Part shown: in pieces, positions 11,100 to 20,872 of the stretch | Position numbering within the stretch: the stretch's first letter is position 1 | How the letters are laid out: each line of letters opens with the position of its first letter | Assembly: GCF_027942865.1 (NCBI RefSeq) | Contig: NC_134528.1 | Coordinates: 10,995,086-11,059,085, forward strand | Reading direction: 5' to 3' | DNA: 64,000 nucleotides | Source of the DNA: Odontesthes bonariensis | Taxonomy: Eukaryota; Chordata; Actinopteri; Atheriniformes; Atherinopsidae | Program-made: the position numbers and the translations under genes | The notes under the pieces: model-generated | Databases searched by the model: none | Told to the model about the DNA's origin: nothing | The model's input: only the letters and a program-made list of their open reading frames with translations

Positions 11100-12280
11100 T
11101 CAAAGATTTATTTATTTATTTATTGTTTGCTTATTAGTTGTAGCTTCCTTATCAGCAACAAGAGTTATATTATGAGTGTTCAGAAGTTAACATCTTAGTT
11201 CCTCAGCCTCCAGAAATTCAACCAATCAGACGATACTTTTGGAAATCATTGCATTCTCCGTATGATGCCTCACTCCAAAGAAATCTCCGGTTGATCTGAA
11301 ATAGTTAAGAAAATATTTAGAGTTTATGATGGATGTGAATCTAATCTAGAGGTACACAAGATTAAGAATTAAGTGACTGCAAATGATCGTGTCAGGTCCC
11401 CTTTAACGTCAGAAACGCATCAAATAAAATCACAAATAGAACAAACAAAAATCTGACATCTATTGAAAATTAAATCTAATCAAACATTTGAGTGATAACA
11501 AAGACAAACCTTTCTGTGCTTAGAGAAATGTGCAAAAGTCTACAGTCACCCCTGATTTCATGTATCATTTACTCAGATTTATATATTGTTACCATAAAAA
11601 AAAAAACCCAAAGAAACTGACTTCAGTTTCATTTTTTCAAAAAAAGAGAAATAAACTGTATTTATTTTAATGTCTGTTAACTTTTGGAACAGTTCAGGTC
11701 AACTGAAAGCAGGATTTTAACTTGGCGCTGCTCCCAAAGGACAAACAGGAAACCGACAAACACAAGGAAGCAGAAGACAAAAGAGAGGATATGGGAGAGG
11801 CAATTCTGGAGCCAACACAGCACGATACAGGCAGGGTGAAAGCACTCTGTGTTGGAAACAAATCTGCTTCAGAGCACGGTTCTTTAAATGGATTTTACTG
11901 AATGATGACTAACGCAGGTTAACAATGATCAACTGAAGAGGACAACACTCCCTCAAACATTTCTGCTTACAGCTCAGACACATTTCGGCCAGTGATGAGG
12001 ACATAAATGTAACATGTTTTAATAAGAGTTTTATGTATTTACACTGTTTTTTTTTGTCTTTTTTTACTCCTTGCCCCTTTTGTTTAGACGAGCACACCCA
12101 GACAGCTGGCGAGGGTTTGTCCTGCAGACATGTTGGCACCTCCGCAGAATGATGATGAAAAGGCCGCGCAACAGAGCTCGCTTGGAGCTGAAGGAGGAAC
12201 TCTTTGGCAGACAGCTCTTCTATGGGTGTTAAAAAGCCACATGATTCCACATGGGATCCAGTGGACTCATCAGACGTGAT
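11100..12280. other. No recognised gene or repeat
   Basis: A 113-residue minus-strand frame at 11909-12250 has no recognisable motif. The rest is AT-rich and non-coding. Confidence 0.4.
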
Positions 12281-12297
12281 TAGGTTACTTTATTGGT

Positions 12298-13403
12298 CAT
12301 GTTAAAATTGGCCTTCACATAAGGTTTTAGGCCATTATGAACAAAGATTCCACACGGAGGATGGGTTCGGGGCCACATACACACAATACATATAGCAAAT
12401 TATTATTTTCTACATATAATCTAGTAAGAAATGTGCTCATTTGCGGAATTATTATCAGTTGAGTAAAGGTTTTAAACTTACTAGAAAAGAGTCTCTATTT
12501 CTAGAATCTAGATTAATATTCCTGATATAGAAGGTTTTGCTAAAGCGTCAGAATTGTTTTCCAAATGTGCTCATTTGCAGAGTTATAATCAGTGACTTAT
12601 GAAGGTCTTAACCCTCTCGGAAAGAGTTTCTGTTCCGAGTAAAATGATGGAATAGTCCTGATTTGAAAGTGTAGCTTAAGCATTACAATTATGTTTACTA
12701 TTTCCATGCCTGTGCAATGAAGACTTGCTTGCTGCTTTAATTGCAATGATGAACAGATTACACATAAGCTTACATAATGATATATGAAGTCACATCAAAA
12801 AGGGGGATGACAGACATCTCCTAGCTGGTTGTGCTACATCTCAAAAGGTAAGTGGCTCTTGCAGTTTGGGGGGTGGCTGCTAAAGTCTTGCTACTGCTAA
12901 TACAGATGTGACACAATATAGAAGATTACATTCCTACCTCAGTTATTTGACTGAATTAGTTGAAATGATAAAATCACTTCAAAAGGGGGATTGTTAAAAT
13001 TGGCTTTGTTCTTAGATATTATGAATGAAATAAGTCTCAGTACTTTTCCATATGACCTAAAGTGATCCAGGAGTAGAAAGACAAAACAATTAGAAAAGCC
13101 TGGGAAAGCAAGGGCAGATTCACACACACACATTATTTGGATTACTCAGAGACATTATTTGGGTTAGTACGATTCATATCCAATCACATTTGATCAATAA
13201 GGGATCCACCGTGGGAAACTATGAGACATGTATACGAATTGTAACCGGAAATAAGGGGCTCTGTCTGACAGATTCCTGCGAGAGTTCTGTCTTACTGAGA
13301 CCAGCGCTGAAATACTGCACGTGTGACCAAATAAAGACTTCATTTTCACTTTAATTACTCCGGTCCGTTCTTGAGCTTCCAACTAAAAGAACCGAATCTA
13401 ACA
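12298..13403 (+). mobile_element. LTR retroelement remnant (truncated 5' LTR, 3' LTR)
   Basis: A complete LTR (12992-13403, 412 bp) begins TGTTAAAATTGGC and ends CTAACA. A purine tract, aaaaggggga, lies just before it, as at a 3' LTR. At 12298 the same TGTTAAAATTGGC start recurs and aligns for about 50 bp before diverging, consistent with a truncated 5' LTR. GTCA flanks both outer ends (12294-12297 and 13404-13407). The interior is only about 0.6 kb, non-coding, with a 134-bp direct duplication. A solo copy of this LTR lies at 34517-34912. Gypsy or retrovirus-like origin cannot be decided. Confidence 0.75.
12433..12700. repeat. 134-bp direct duplication inside the LTR remnant
   Basis: Copies start at 12433 (gtgctcatttgcggaatt) and 12567 (gtgctcatttgcagagtt) and stay alignable for about 130 bp with many substitutions, so the duplication is old. 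Confidence 0.7.
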
Positions 13404-13687
13404 GTCATTTAAATAATTTGGTTCACGTTTTACTCAGGCATGATGGATGCTGATCATTTTTCTGTCAATTTTTTTCTGGTTCTAACAGAAGAGAAACTTC
13501 CGGCTCAAACCAGAAGTCGTATATATCGTCTCTGAAAACCGCCTGCTGGAGCTGTTTGAGGTGTGTAAACAGGTTTCAGATGTGAGAACAAGAAGGTTAG
13601 GGGCGTTCCTGTAGAGTAGCGGTGCCTTCAGGGTCAGTTCTCCAGGAAATCTGAAGAGACGCAGAGACAGTTCCTCCAGGAACTTAA

Positions 13688-13962
13688 AGGGATAGTTTTG
13701 ACATGAAGCTGTATGACATCCCATATTAGCAATATCATTCATGAACATTTTCTTAACCCCTGCTGCGTCCTGTGAGCCGAGTTCCAGCCTCGTTTTGGCG
13801 TTGATGAAGGTAGCCCGGCTAGTTGGCTGGGGTTTAAAAAATAAAGCGTTTTGCTTCTCAAAACAATATGCGTTCAAAAGAGTAATACATTTGCATCACA
13901 AAATCGTTCAATAAAAAAAGTCAGACCTCACAATCGCTTGGCCCTATTTTCTCTCCCTTCAT
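13688..13962 (+). mobile_element. T2/Kolobok-like MITE, one arm only
   Basis: Follows TTAA (13684-13687) and begins AGGGATAGTT, matching the TTAAAGGRR terminus described for T2-type MITEs. It matches the left arms of the copies at 46778 and 48098 up to ctctcccttc, where the other arm is lost. LINE-tail sequence follows immediately. Confidence 0.8.
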
Positions 13963-14395
13963 ATTTCAGCACGCCCATATATGTATAAATTGGGATAGCT
14001 GAAGCCATCATGATGCAGATTTATAGTCCCGAGAACTAGGACCACACACTTTAGGAACAGCTTTGTCCCTTCTGCTGTCGCACTTGACGCACCTGACGCA
14101 CTTTACTACTGAGATCTATTTTACAATTTATTTATTACTTAATTCTATTTATTAGAAACCCTGACCCTGGTTTCAACCTTTATTTATTGTTCCTTGCCCT
14201 GTGGGTAATATCTACTTTTATCCTGTTCGGTACATTGTGAGTACCTGCCATGTCTGTCTTTGTACTGTCTTGATCTGTCCTCTGTCAAATTAATGTCTGT
14301 TAATAAGGTGTGTGAGATGCCTTCTCCTATTTTCTGCAGAACAAATCTACCTACGGGTACTAATAAAGTCAACTTGAACTTGAACTTAAAGGGTT
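13963..14395 (+). mobile_element. LINE 3' end (CR1/Rex-like)
   Basis: Contains caggaacag-like sequence (ttaggaacagctttgtccc) and a run of T/A-rich 3' UTR. It ends in aataaagtcaac followed by a ttgaac tandem tail (14372-14387), the typical finish of fish CR1/Rex1-like LINEs. No coding capacity remains. Confidence 0.6.
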
Positions 14396-14815
14396 AATTA
14401 CCACACACCTGTGTTTTGCCACATTCGCCTGGGAAGCACATAAGAAGCAGGTTATGTTGAGCAAGGAGAACAAAAAAGCACAAGTAAGTTTTAATTTGTT
14501 TGGTCATATTATTATAGTTAGATTAATAAAGTATACATTCATGTGAAGTGTTGTTTTATTTGCTTCATGTACTTGTTTCCATGGACCATTTGTAGGAGAA
14601 GAGTTTTTACCTTTGGCAAGCGAAGCGAGGTATGTGGCATTTCAAAGACTAGTGTGTGTGGTGAAGTAGTTTAATTTGCAATGTTATATGCTTATTGTAG
14701 TATGTGTAGTAATTAAGGGTTTTTAAAGAAAATGTAGATTGAGATGTACTCAAACTTTTAATGTGTGAAAATACTAATATTTTGCCAGGGCTGCTACACC
14801 CTGTTTGACATGGAC
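14396..14815. other. No recognised gene or repeat
   Basis: AT-rich sequence between two repeats. Nothing supported. Confidence 0.4.
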
Positions 14816-14819
14816 ATTT

Positions 14820-15451
14820 AAGGCTGAGTTATACTTCTTTTAACTGCCCTTGCGCTTGCGTCTTGCGCGTATGTTAATGGCTCGAGACGTTTATACTTCA
14901 TTTTGCTTTGTCGGCGGTTGTGTGTGCTGCGTGGCGATTCACCGCCAGGACAGTAGGTGGAGTAGCGGGTTTTTTCAATGACAAGCCTACTACGATGAAA
15001 GGAAATTCACCGCCAGGAGCTCTTTGGCAAGTCTCTCTTCCATAGATCTCTTCGACTGGATTCATGCTTCTTCTTCTTCTTGTAAATAGCCGGTATTTTG
15101 TCAGATTTTCAACACCTTGGGGGTCTAAACGACTACTTTCTCGCCTGAAAATGTTTCAAATGTTGCTAAAGTTATATATTTACAGAGTTTAGCCTATAGC
15201 TTAAGGGAAATCAGCTTTTCAGGCCGGCTGATTTCGGCTCGGGCAGGAGTGAAGTGCACTGTGTGTAAACGCTCTGCATACTGTCAGATCGATCAAGTAG
15301 TAGGCGGTTTCGACCACAGCCAGTGGCTTGCGCTTGCGTCTTGCGTGAAGTTTAGAAAATTGAGGTGACACACGCAAGCACGCAAGGGGGGGCTTGCAAC
15401 CGTGCAAGGGCTTGCGTTGCGTCTTGCGTTACCGACTATAAACCAGGCTTT
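14820..15451. mobile_element. PIF/Harbinger-type MITE with nested fragment
   Basis: The left end aaggctgagttatactt and the right end actataaaccaggctt form an imperfect inverted repeat. The interior is rich in cttgcgcttgcgtcttgcg repeats in both halves. Such GGCT..TATA ends fit PIF/Harbinger MITEs of fish; the 3-bp target site (tta / tac) is imperfect. The middle (15080-15321) is half of another TIR element. Confidence 0.6.
15080..15321 (+). mobile_element. TIR element (ggctgtgttc family), one-ended copy
   Basis: It matches the end of the copies at 60342-60870 and 50359-50940: tgtaaatagccggtattttg, then the taaacgactactttctc and tgatttcggctcgggcagga blocks, ending gcggtttcgaccacagcc. The other half is absent. 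It is nested within the Harbinger-type MITE. Confidence 0.8.
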
Positions 15452-15743
15452 ACTGTCTGCCACAGCCTTGCAGGGCTCTGGCATCCTCCAGCATCCTCCG
15501 GTATCCCCAAGCTGTGGAAGCAGCTACATACAGCTGCAACAACCTTTGCATACAAGTTGCTGCATGAGCTGACAAATACAAAGTGTTCTATAAACACATG
15601 AATAAATGATTTTATGAAGGACATAAACAAACAACCAGGTATAACTGTATCATCGTCTGAAGGTAATGACTAAACTGAATGAGTACATGAACTTCTACTC
15701 CAGGCTTTATACTGGAAGCCCCGCCTACAAGATACAACACAAG

Positions 15744-16430
15744 GCAGGTTTATTTGTGTAGCATAATTCAACAACAAGGTGATTCAAAGTGCTTTACAGA
15801 GACATTAAAACAGTAGAAATAAAAAGCATGATTTAAATTTTAAACAAAAAAGAAAGAAATAAGAACAATAGATCAAATCAGAAGTTAAAATGTGATTAAG
15901 TTTTGAAACTCAAGCTTCAGATTTGGAGCTTTATTCAAATGCAGCTGAAAATAGGTGTCTTAAACCTGGACTTCAACACACTGAGTGTTTCAGCTGATCT
16001 GAGGCTTTCTGGGAGTTTGTTCCAGACATGTGGAGCAAAGAAGCTGAATGCAGCTCCTCCATGTCTGGTTCTGACTCTGGGAACTGATAGAAGACCGGAT
16101 CCAGATGACCTGAGGGGTCTGGAAGGTTCATCCTGGGTCAGGAGGTCACTGATGTATTCTGGTCCTGGACCATTCAGAGCTTTATAGAGCAGCATCAGAA
16201 CTTTAAAGTCTACCCTCTGATGGACAGGCAGCCGGTGTAAAGACCTCAGAGCTGGACTGATGGGGTCCACTTCTTTGGTCTCAGTGAGGACTAGAGCAGC
16301 AGAGTTCTGAATGAGCTGCAGTTTTTAGGTAGACCTGTAAAGATGCTGTTACATTAATCAAGCACCTGAAGATGAATGCATGGACTAGTTTTTTTAGGTC
16401 CTGCTGAGACATCAGATCTTTTAACCTCGA
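15744..16430 (-). mobile_element. LINE 3' end (L2-like) with reverse-transcriptase tail
   Basis: Minus-strand frame 16270-15935 reads SLHRLPVHQRVDFK, then LLYKALNGPGPEYISDLL, then AFSFFAPHVWNKLPESLRS and LKSRFKT. This is the complete C-terminal signature of L2-like non-LTR reverse transcriptases in fish. The plus strand at 15744 (ggcaggtttatttgtgtagc) is the reverse of the usual 3' UTR end. The copy is 5'-truncated and its N-terminal reverse-transcriptase domain is missing. Confidence 0.8.
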
Positions 16431-16439
16431 TATATTCTT

Positions 16440-17846
16440 AAGGTGATAGTAGGCTGACTTTATTTGCCTTAATGTGGGTTTTTTTCGAACATAAGCACAT
16501 TTTTACACAAAATATGCATTTCTAAACCTTCCAAAAGACTATGCAACTTGCTATAACACCAGAAACACCCCTATGTAGAGTCTAACTCTTTGTACATCCC
16601 AGACCAGGAAACTGCATGCAGGTGAGGCAAGCAAACAATACGTGTAGTAATCCACACATTTAAATAGATGTCGTTAAAATACTCTGTCTCATTGTGTTTA
16701 TTAAAGTCGAAACTTACACCAAATTGTCAGTTAAAATGACTTGGCTGTTATTCTTATTTAGCATGTCCAGTTAATGCTAATGTTCTGCAAACCATGGTAT
16801 TTAAAGTAGTGCACAACACCACATAAACTATGTAATTCAATAAGCTGCAACTGTATCTTTTTAGCTGTGTGTGCAAACTGTGTGCAACGTACTCATCAAA
16901 AGACCCGGGGCTACACCATAACAGTGGGTATGAGAGATAAACATTTATTAGAATAGTTACAAAGGGAAACCTAAGCTGACCAAATGAAAGTGATTACAAG
17001 AACCTGACAAAGCAACATGAAAAAGACTAAAAACACAGCTAAAAACTCATTTTAAGGTGAATATCATCAATGGTCATTTATGTGGACCTGCAGCACATTT
17101 AAAGCAATCCAACCTTTGATGTAGACATTCAGAGCTTCCTCTGAACAAGTCTGTGTAAAAGAGGCCAGAGAACAGAATCTGCAACAATATGCGGACAGTT
17201 TGGAAGCCTGTGATTACTGCAGAAAAATGTGACCTGATCGTTCTGTATTAAATATGTGGCATGGTAAACAGATGAATTTTCATTAAATATTTTAAATGGC
17301 TCCATTTGGAATGCAATATCACCTTAACCCCCTCAAACCTAAAATCTTTACTGTTATTTCCATCACACCAAACACTGGAGAAGACCTCCATGTGTGTTTC
17401 AGCTGTTGTTTTCACTGCCTTCACCAGAAGTGATAATAATGCCTATTTTTACTTTAGTCAGGTATAAATTCAGTTTATTTCTTCAAAGTACATTTTCTCT
17501 GGTGTTTGTCAACTTTATTATTGCTCAGTAAAGAATTTAAATACTTCTTTCACCGCATCTGTTTTTAGGCTTTTCGGAGAGAATCCGGGGAGGTGGGAAC
17601 TGTATGTTGGTTGTGCTGTGTTTGCAGGGGGAACTAAATAATGGTCGGAATCAGTAGCTTGTTGCGGTGATGTTGTTTTGTCCAAAGGGGAAAGTTACTG
17701 GTGATAGCTGCCTATTTAGTGCTGTGAGGAGTTTTAAAGCCAAACTCTGACAGGTGGAGGATCAAAGTAGCCGAAGAAGAAGGGAAGGCGCGTGAAGAAG
17801 CGGAACCAAAGCAGAGAAGAAGACGGAAAGAAAACAAGGAGAAGCG
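16440..17846. other. No recognised gene; possible upstream region of ZNF B
   Basis: No repeat or coding sequence recognised. The last 250 bp (gaagaagaa-rich) precede the leader exon of gene B and may hold its promoter; no defined element can be named. Confidence 0.4.
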
Positions 17847-17856
17847 TTGGTGTGAC

Positions 17857-18390
17857 TAGCCTGACTACGTCATACTCACGATTCTAGTCAGAATGTGAGT
17901 CTGATACCGCTCAATAGAGATTTGGGTATGGGGCGTGTTTCAACCGAACCAGGAGAAAAAATGCCTCTTCGCTCAATTGGACAGACCTACAACCAATCAG
18001 AGCAACGTAGTATGTGACGTAGATTAAGCAACACACACTTGTTGTAGGAAGGACGGCAAAAACATCTTTTCTATCGATAAAAGCCTTTATTTCGTTCCTC
18101 TGTTCGTCTTTCAAAATGAATGCAATGTGGAGATCCTGTAGAACAGACTCGATGGCAGAATCTACACACCCTAGCTCTCCAGCGGCAGCCGTGTTCAGCT
18201 CTTTAGTGACGTAGTCGATAATGTCCCTGTTGATCATCTGTCCATCATCGTATAAAGCCCGCCCTGGCAATCTGATTGGTCCGACCAATTCTTGGTCGGG
18301 CATAATGATTTCCCAACTGAGCAGAGCCAGACCGAACTTCCCGACCAAAACTTTTATGGGCGGGGCTAAGTTCGGCTGGCACCCAGGCTA
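17857..18390 (-). mobile_element. 534-bp DNA element with 9-bp TSD carrying a helicase-like fragment
   Basis: Ends are TAGCCTG and CAGGCTA, flanked by perfect 9-bp direct repeats tggtgtgac (17848-17856, 18391-18399). On the minus strand an open frame includes FILKDEQRNEIKAF followed by RKDVFAVLPT (about 18120-18043). This resembles the Q-motif and start of Walker A of RecQ-type helicases, broken off before the GxGKS. The rest of the frame is non-helicase. The 9-bp TSD would fit Mutator or Merlin types; superfamily is undecided. It splits the leader of gene B as compared with gene C. Confidence 0.8.
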
Positions 18391-18477
18391 TGGTGTGACC
18401 TTTCCCAGCTGGAAATCACTGATGAGGGACAGATGTTTTCAGAGAGACGCCGAAGTTGTCTGTTTTCTACTGGACAG
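18391..18477 (+). other. ZNF B leader exon 1 (5' UTR, 3' part)
   Basis: Aligns with 35500-35580 of gene C (cagctggaaatcactg, cgccgaagtt). Both end at a consensus donor (acag/gtaatt here; aaag/gtaatt in C), and the following intron is also conserved. The 5' boundary is unknown; the transposon inserted just upstream may separate it from the original promoter. Confidence 0.6.
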
Positions 18478-19199
18478 GTAATTTAACCCACCAGTGTAAA
18501 TGTAACTAGCTGTTTGGTAGCGTCCATGAAACATTGACATTTCTGCTCCAAACGTAGAATTTCTGTTTGTTTTTACCCGGTGACGTTACTGAGATCAGCC
18601 CACTGCTGCTGACAGTTACTGAAAGTAAAAACTGAGTCAGGCCAACAGCTTTTCTTACTGTTGACCTGATGCTGTGTGGAGAAAAATGTGTATTCTGCAT
18701 AAAACCTGCAACAAAACTGTTAGATCTTTATTTCCTATTATGGTTCCATTGCGAACTGACACTATTTGGTCCTTCATAAACAACTAAACCATAGAGATTT
18801 AAGTTAAATTCAGTGTTGTAGCTTTTTCTAACTGTTAGCAGGGTTGTAAGTTAATATTTCTGCTCCAAAACTAGAAATAGTATTGATTTTTTAGATGAGA
18901 TGTGGTGTTTAAGATCTTGAGTTGTTCTTTCTATGTGAGGTTTGCTGATATGAGTTTGTCTTTTCTGATGGCGTGAAAACAAACTGTTCATATAGTTTTC
19001 CTGTTTACTGACTTTTGGGGGATCTTACTGCCTTCATGAGGTCATTCTGGCTCCTCTGTTTCGCCTGTTGTCCAGTTTCTACTCTGTTATAAATTGTCTC
19101 CTAAATGACCACCAGCACATTTATTATAAGTGAATCAAACCAACGACAATAGAGGAAAAATTACTTTCTTTATATTATTGTTTTGAGAGACGTCTCACA

Positions 19200-19263
19200 A
19201 AACTGACTCAGAGTTCATGTCGCAGCTCCAGCAGAGTCCACATTGGTGCTTCTGGTAGAACAG
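19200..19263 (+). other. ZNF B leader exon 2 (5' UTR)
   Basis: Shares cagctccagcagagtc and a conserved donor (cag/gtgagtc) with 36546-36591 of gene C, while flanking introns diverge. The acceptor is not resolved. Confidence 0.5.
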
Positions 19264-19398
19264 GTGAGTCATCACAGGGAAATAACTGAAGGATAATCTC
19301 ATCCCTCTGATTTGTTGCTCCCTCATCTTCCATCTTGTCCATCCTGCTGCCTGTGTTGGTTTCTGTTAAACATTTTTAAGAATATTTTAGATGATAAA

Positions 19399-19823
19399 TC
19401 AAATCAAGTTTATTTGTAGCACATTTCATGTACAAAACAGTTCAAAGTGCTTCACATAAAATAAAAGCATTGCAGCAGGCAGTGTAAGAAGCATTAAAAA
19501 TACATAAAAGAATATAAAGAGAAACAAATAAAATAATTTACATGAATTTAAATTAAAAGATATCCTGCAGATTTCATGCATAGACACATGAGAAAAGAAA
19601 TGTTTTTAACCTGGATTTAAAAATATCTCCATTTGGTGAAAGTTTAATCTCCACTGGCAGTTTGTTCCACTTGTTTGCAGCATAACAGCTAAATGCTGCT
19701 TCTCCATGTTTAGTCTTTAGTGATAAAATGAGCTTGGAGGAGAGAAGAGGTTTGCTGTTAGAGAGGATACACCAGTGTGTCATTATTGGGGCCTTTTTGA
19801 CATCTACATTGTCACACATAGCA
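19399..19823 (-). mobile_element. LINE 3' end (L2-like)
   Basis: Minus-strand frame 19819-19574 reads LKTKHGEAAFS, NKWNKLPVEI and FKSRLKTFLFS, the reverse-transcriptase C-terminus. The plus strand begins caagtttatttgtagcac, the reversed 3' end. It lies in the leader intron of gene B. Confidence 0.8.
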
Positions 19824-20282
19824 CACTGTGAAGCGAACTAAAAGTTAGTTTTTAATGTGTCACAAGCATTTTTAATGTTCATCTTAACGAAATACACCTT
19901 GCCTCCTCTTCTCAGCTCTATAGCAGAGGGAACAAAGACCTGAGGAGAGGAGACAAGTAGGTACAAAAGGCGAGTTTTTGTCTCTGTGATGTTAGCTGTT
20001 GTCTCCATACGAGAGGCAGCTGTGTGAGAAGCGTGACAGAGCCTGCTTCCCTGTGGGCTTATTGAACCGTGTGCCTAAAAATAAAGTATGTTTGTGGCCG
20101 GGCTGCTGGCGGTGTTGCTCATGGCTTTTTCCCCAGTGGCAAAAACTCTGAGCAAGAGAAAAACTGAAGTGACTTCTCATACTCGTGATGTCTTCTGGAC
20201 GCATGGCTTTAACCAGGTCATACTTTAACAATACATACATACTGTATTTATTCTCATACACAGCCTTTTGTTTTACCACCCG

Positions 20283-20445
20283 TACTCAAATTTTATTCTT
20301 ACTGTTCTGTATTTCTATTTTTATTCTTTTATGTTATTGTTGAGTGTTGTACTTTGAGAGTGAAGTTTAACCGGAGTCAAATTCCTTATTTGTTTACTCA
20401 AACCTGGCCAATATAGCTGATTCTGATTCTGATAAATAATTATCT
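20283..20445 (+). mobile_element. LINE 3' tail with (tgattc)n end
   Basis: Ends with ggagtcaaattccttatttg, then cctggccaatatagc and a short tgattctgattctgat tandem tail, typical of fish CR1/L2-type LINE 3' ends. No coding part. Confidence 0.65.
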
Positions 20446-20648
20446 GAGTTGTTTATGGTTAAAATAGGACGTTCGGGCAATCTGTTCTGTTTGTGGTCTG
20501 TATATTCAAAGCGGAAATCCTCAGCTATGGTGTCGATGGATTATTAATCTCGTCATATAAACATCTTAACAAGTTGAAAAAGTTGTTTTTAGCAGACGGA
20601 CACTTTAACGAATAACTGACTGAATAACTGATTTTTGTGTATCTACAG

Positions 20649-20872
20649 TTTCAGACCGCTGTGCACGAAAAACAGCAGAAGATTCAGCGTATACACTCCC
20701 AAATCTACACCTTCATCCTTTAGTTATAAACCAGGATTGTGAAGAGGTGGAGGAGGGATGCCTCGAAGGAGGAGCCTCCAACCAGTTGACTCCAGAGGAC
20801 CCAGTTTGGTGCCCCCAATACCTGCAGCATTCACATCAGAACTGGAGCAGACACAAGACGGCAGAGATCTCA
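20649..20872 (+). other. ZNF B exon 3 (contains start codon)
   Basis: Acceptor gtatctacag precedes 20649; donor is ctca/gtaagt at 20872/20873. The exon matches 37011-37242 of gene C throughout (tttcagac, cagcagaaga, gcgtatacac). The coding part starts at 20758; the upstream ATG used in gene C is ATT here. Confidence 0.8.

Noticed and set aside
11909-12250. 113-residue minus-strand frame as a gene
   Set aside because: No domain, signal peptide or splice context; composition looks like non-coding sequence.
17911-18348. 145-residue helicase-like protein as a functional gene
   Set aside because: Helicase similarity is limited to a part that breaks off inside Walker A, and the frame is contained in a TSD-flanked transposon.
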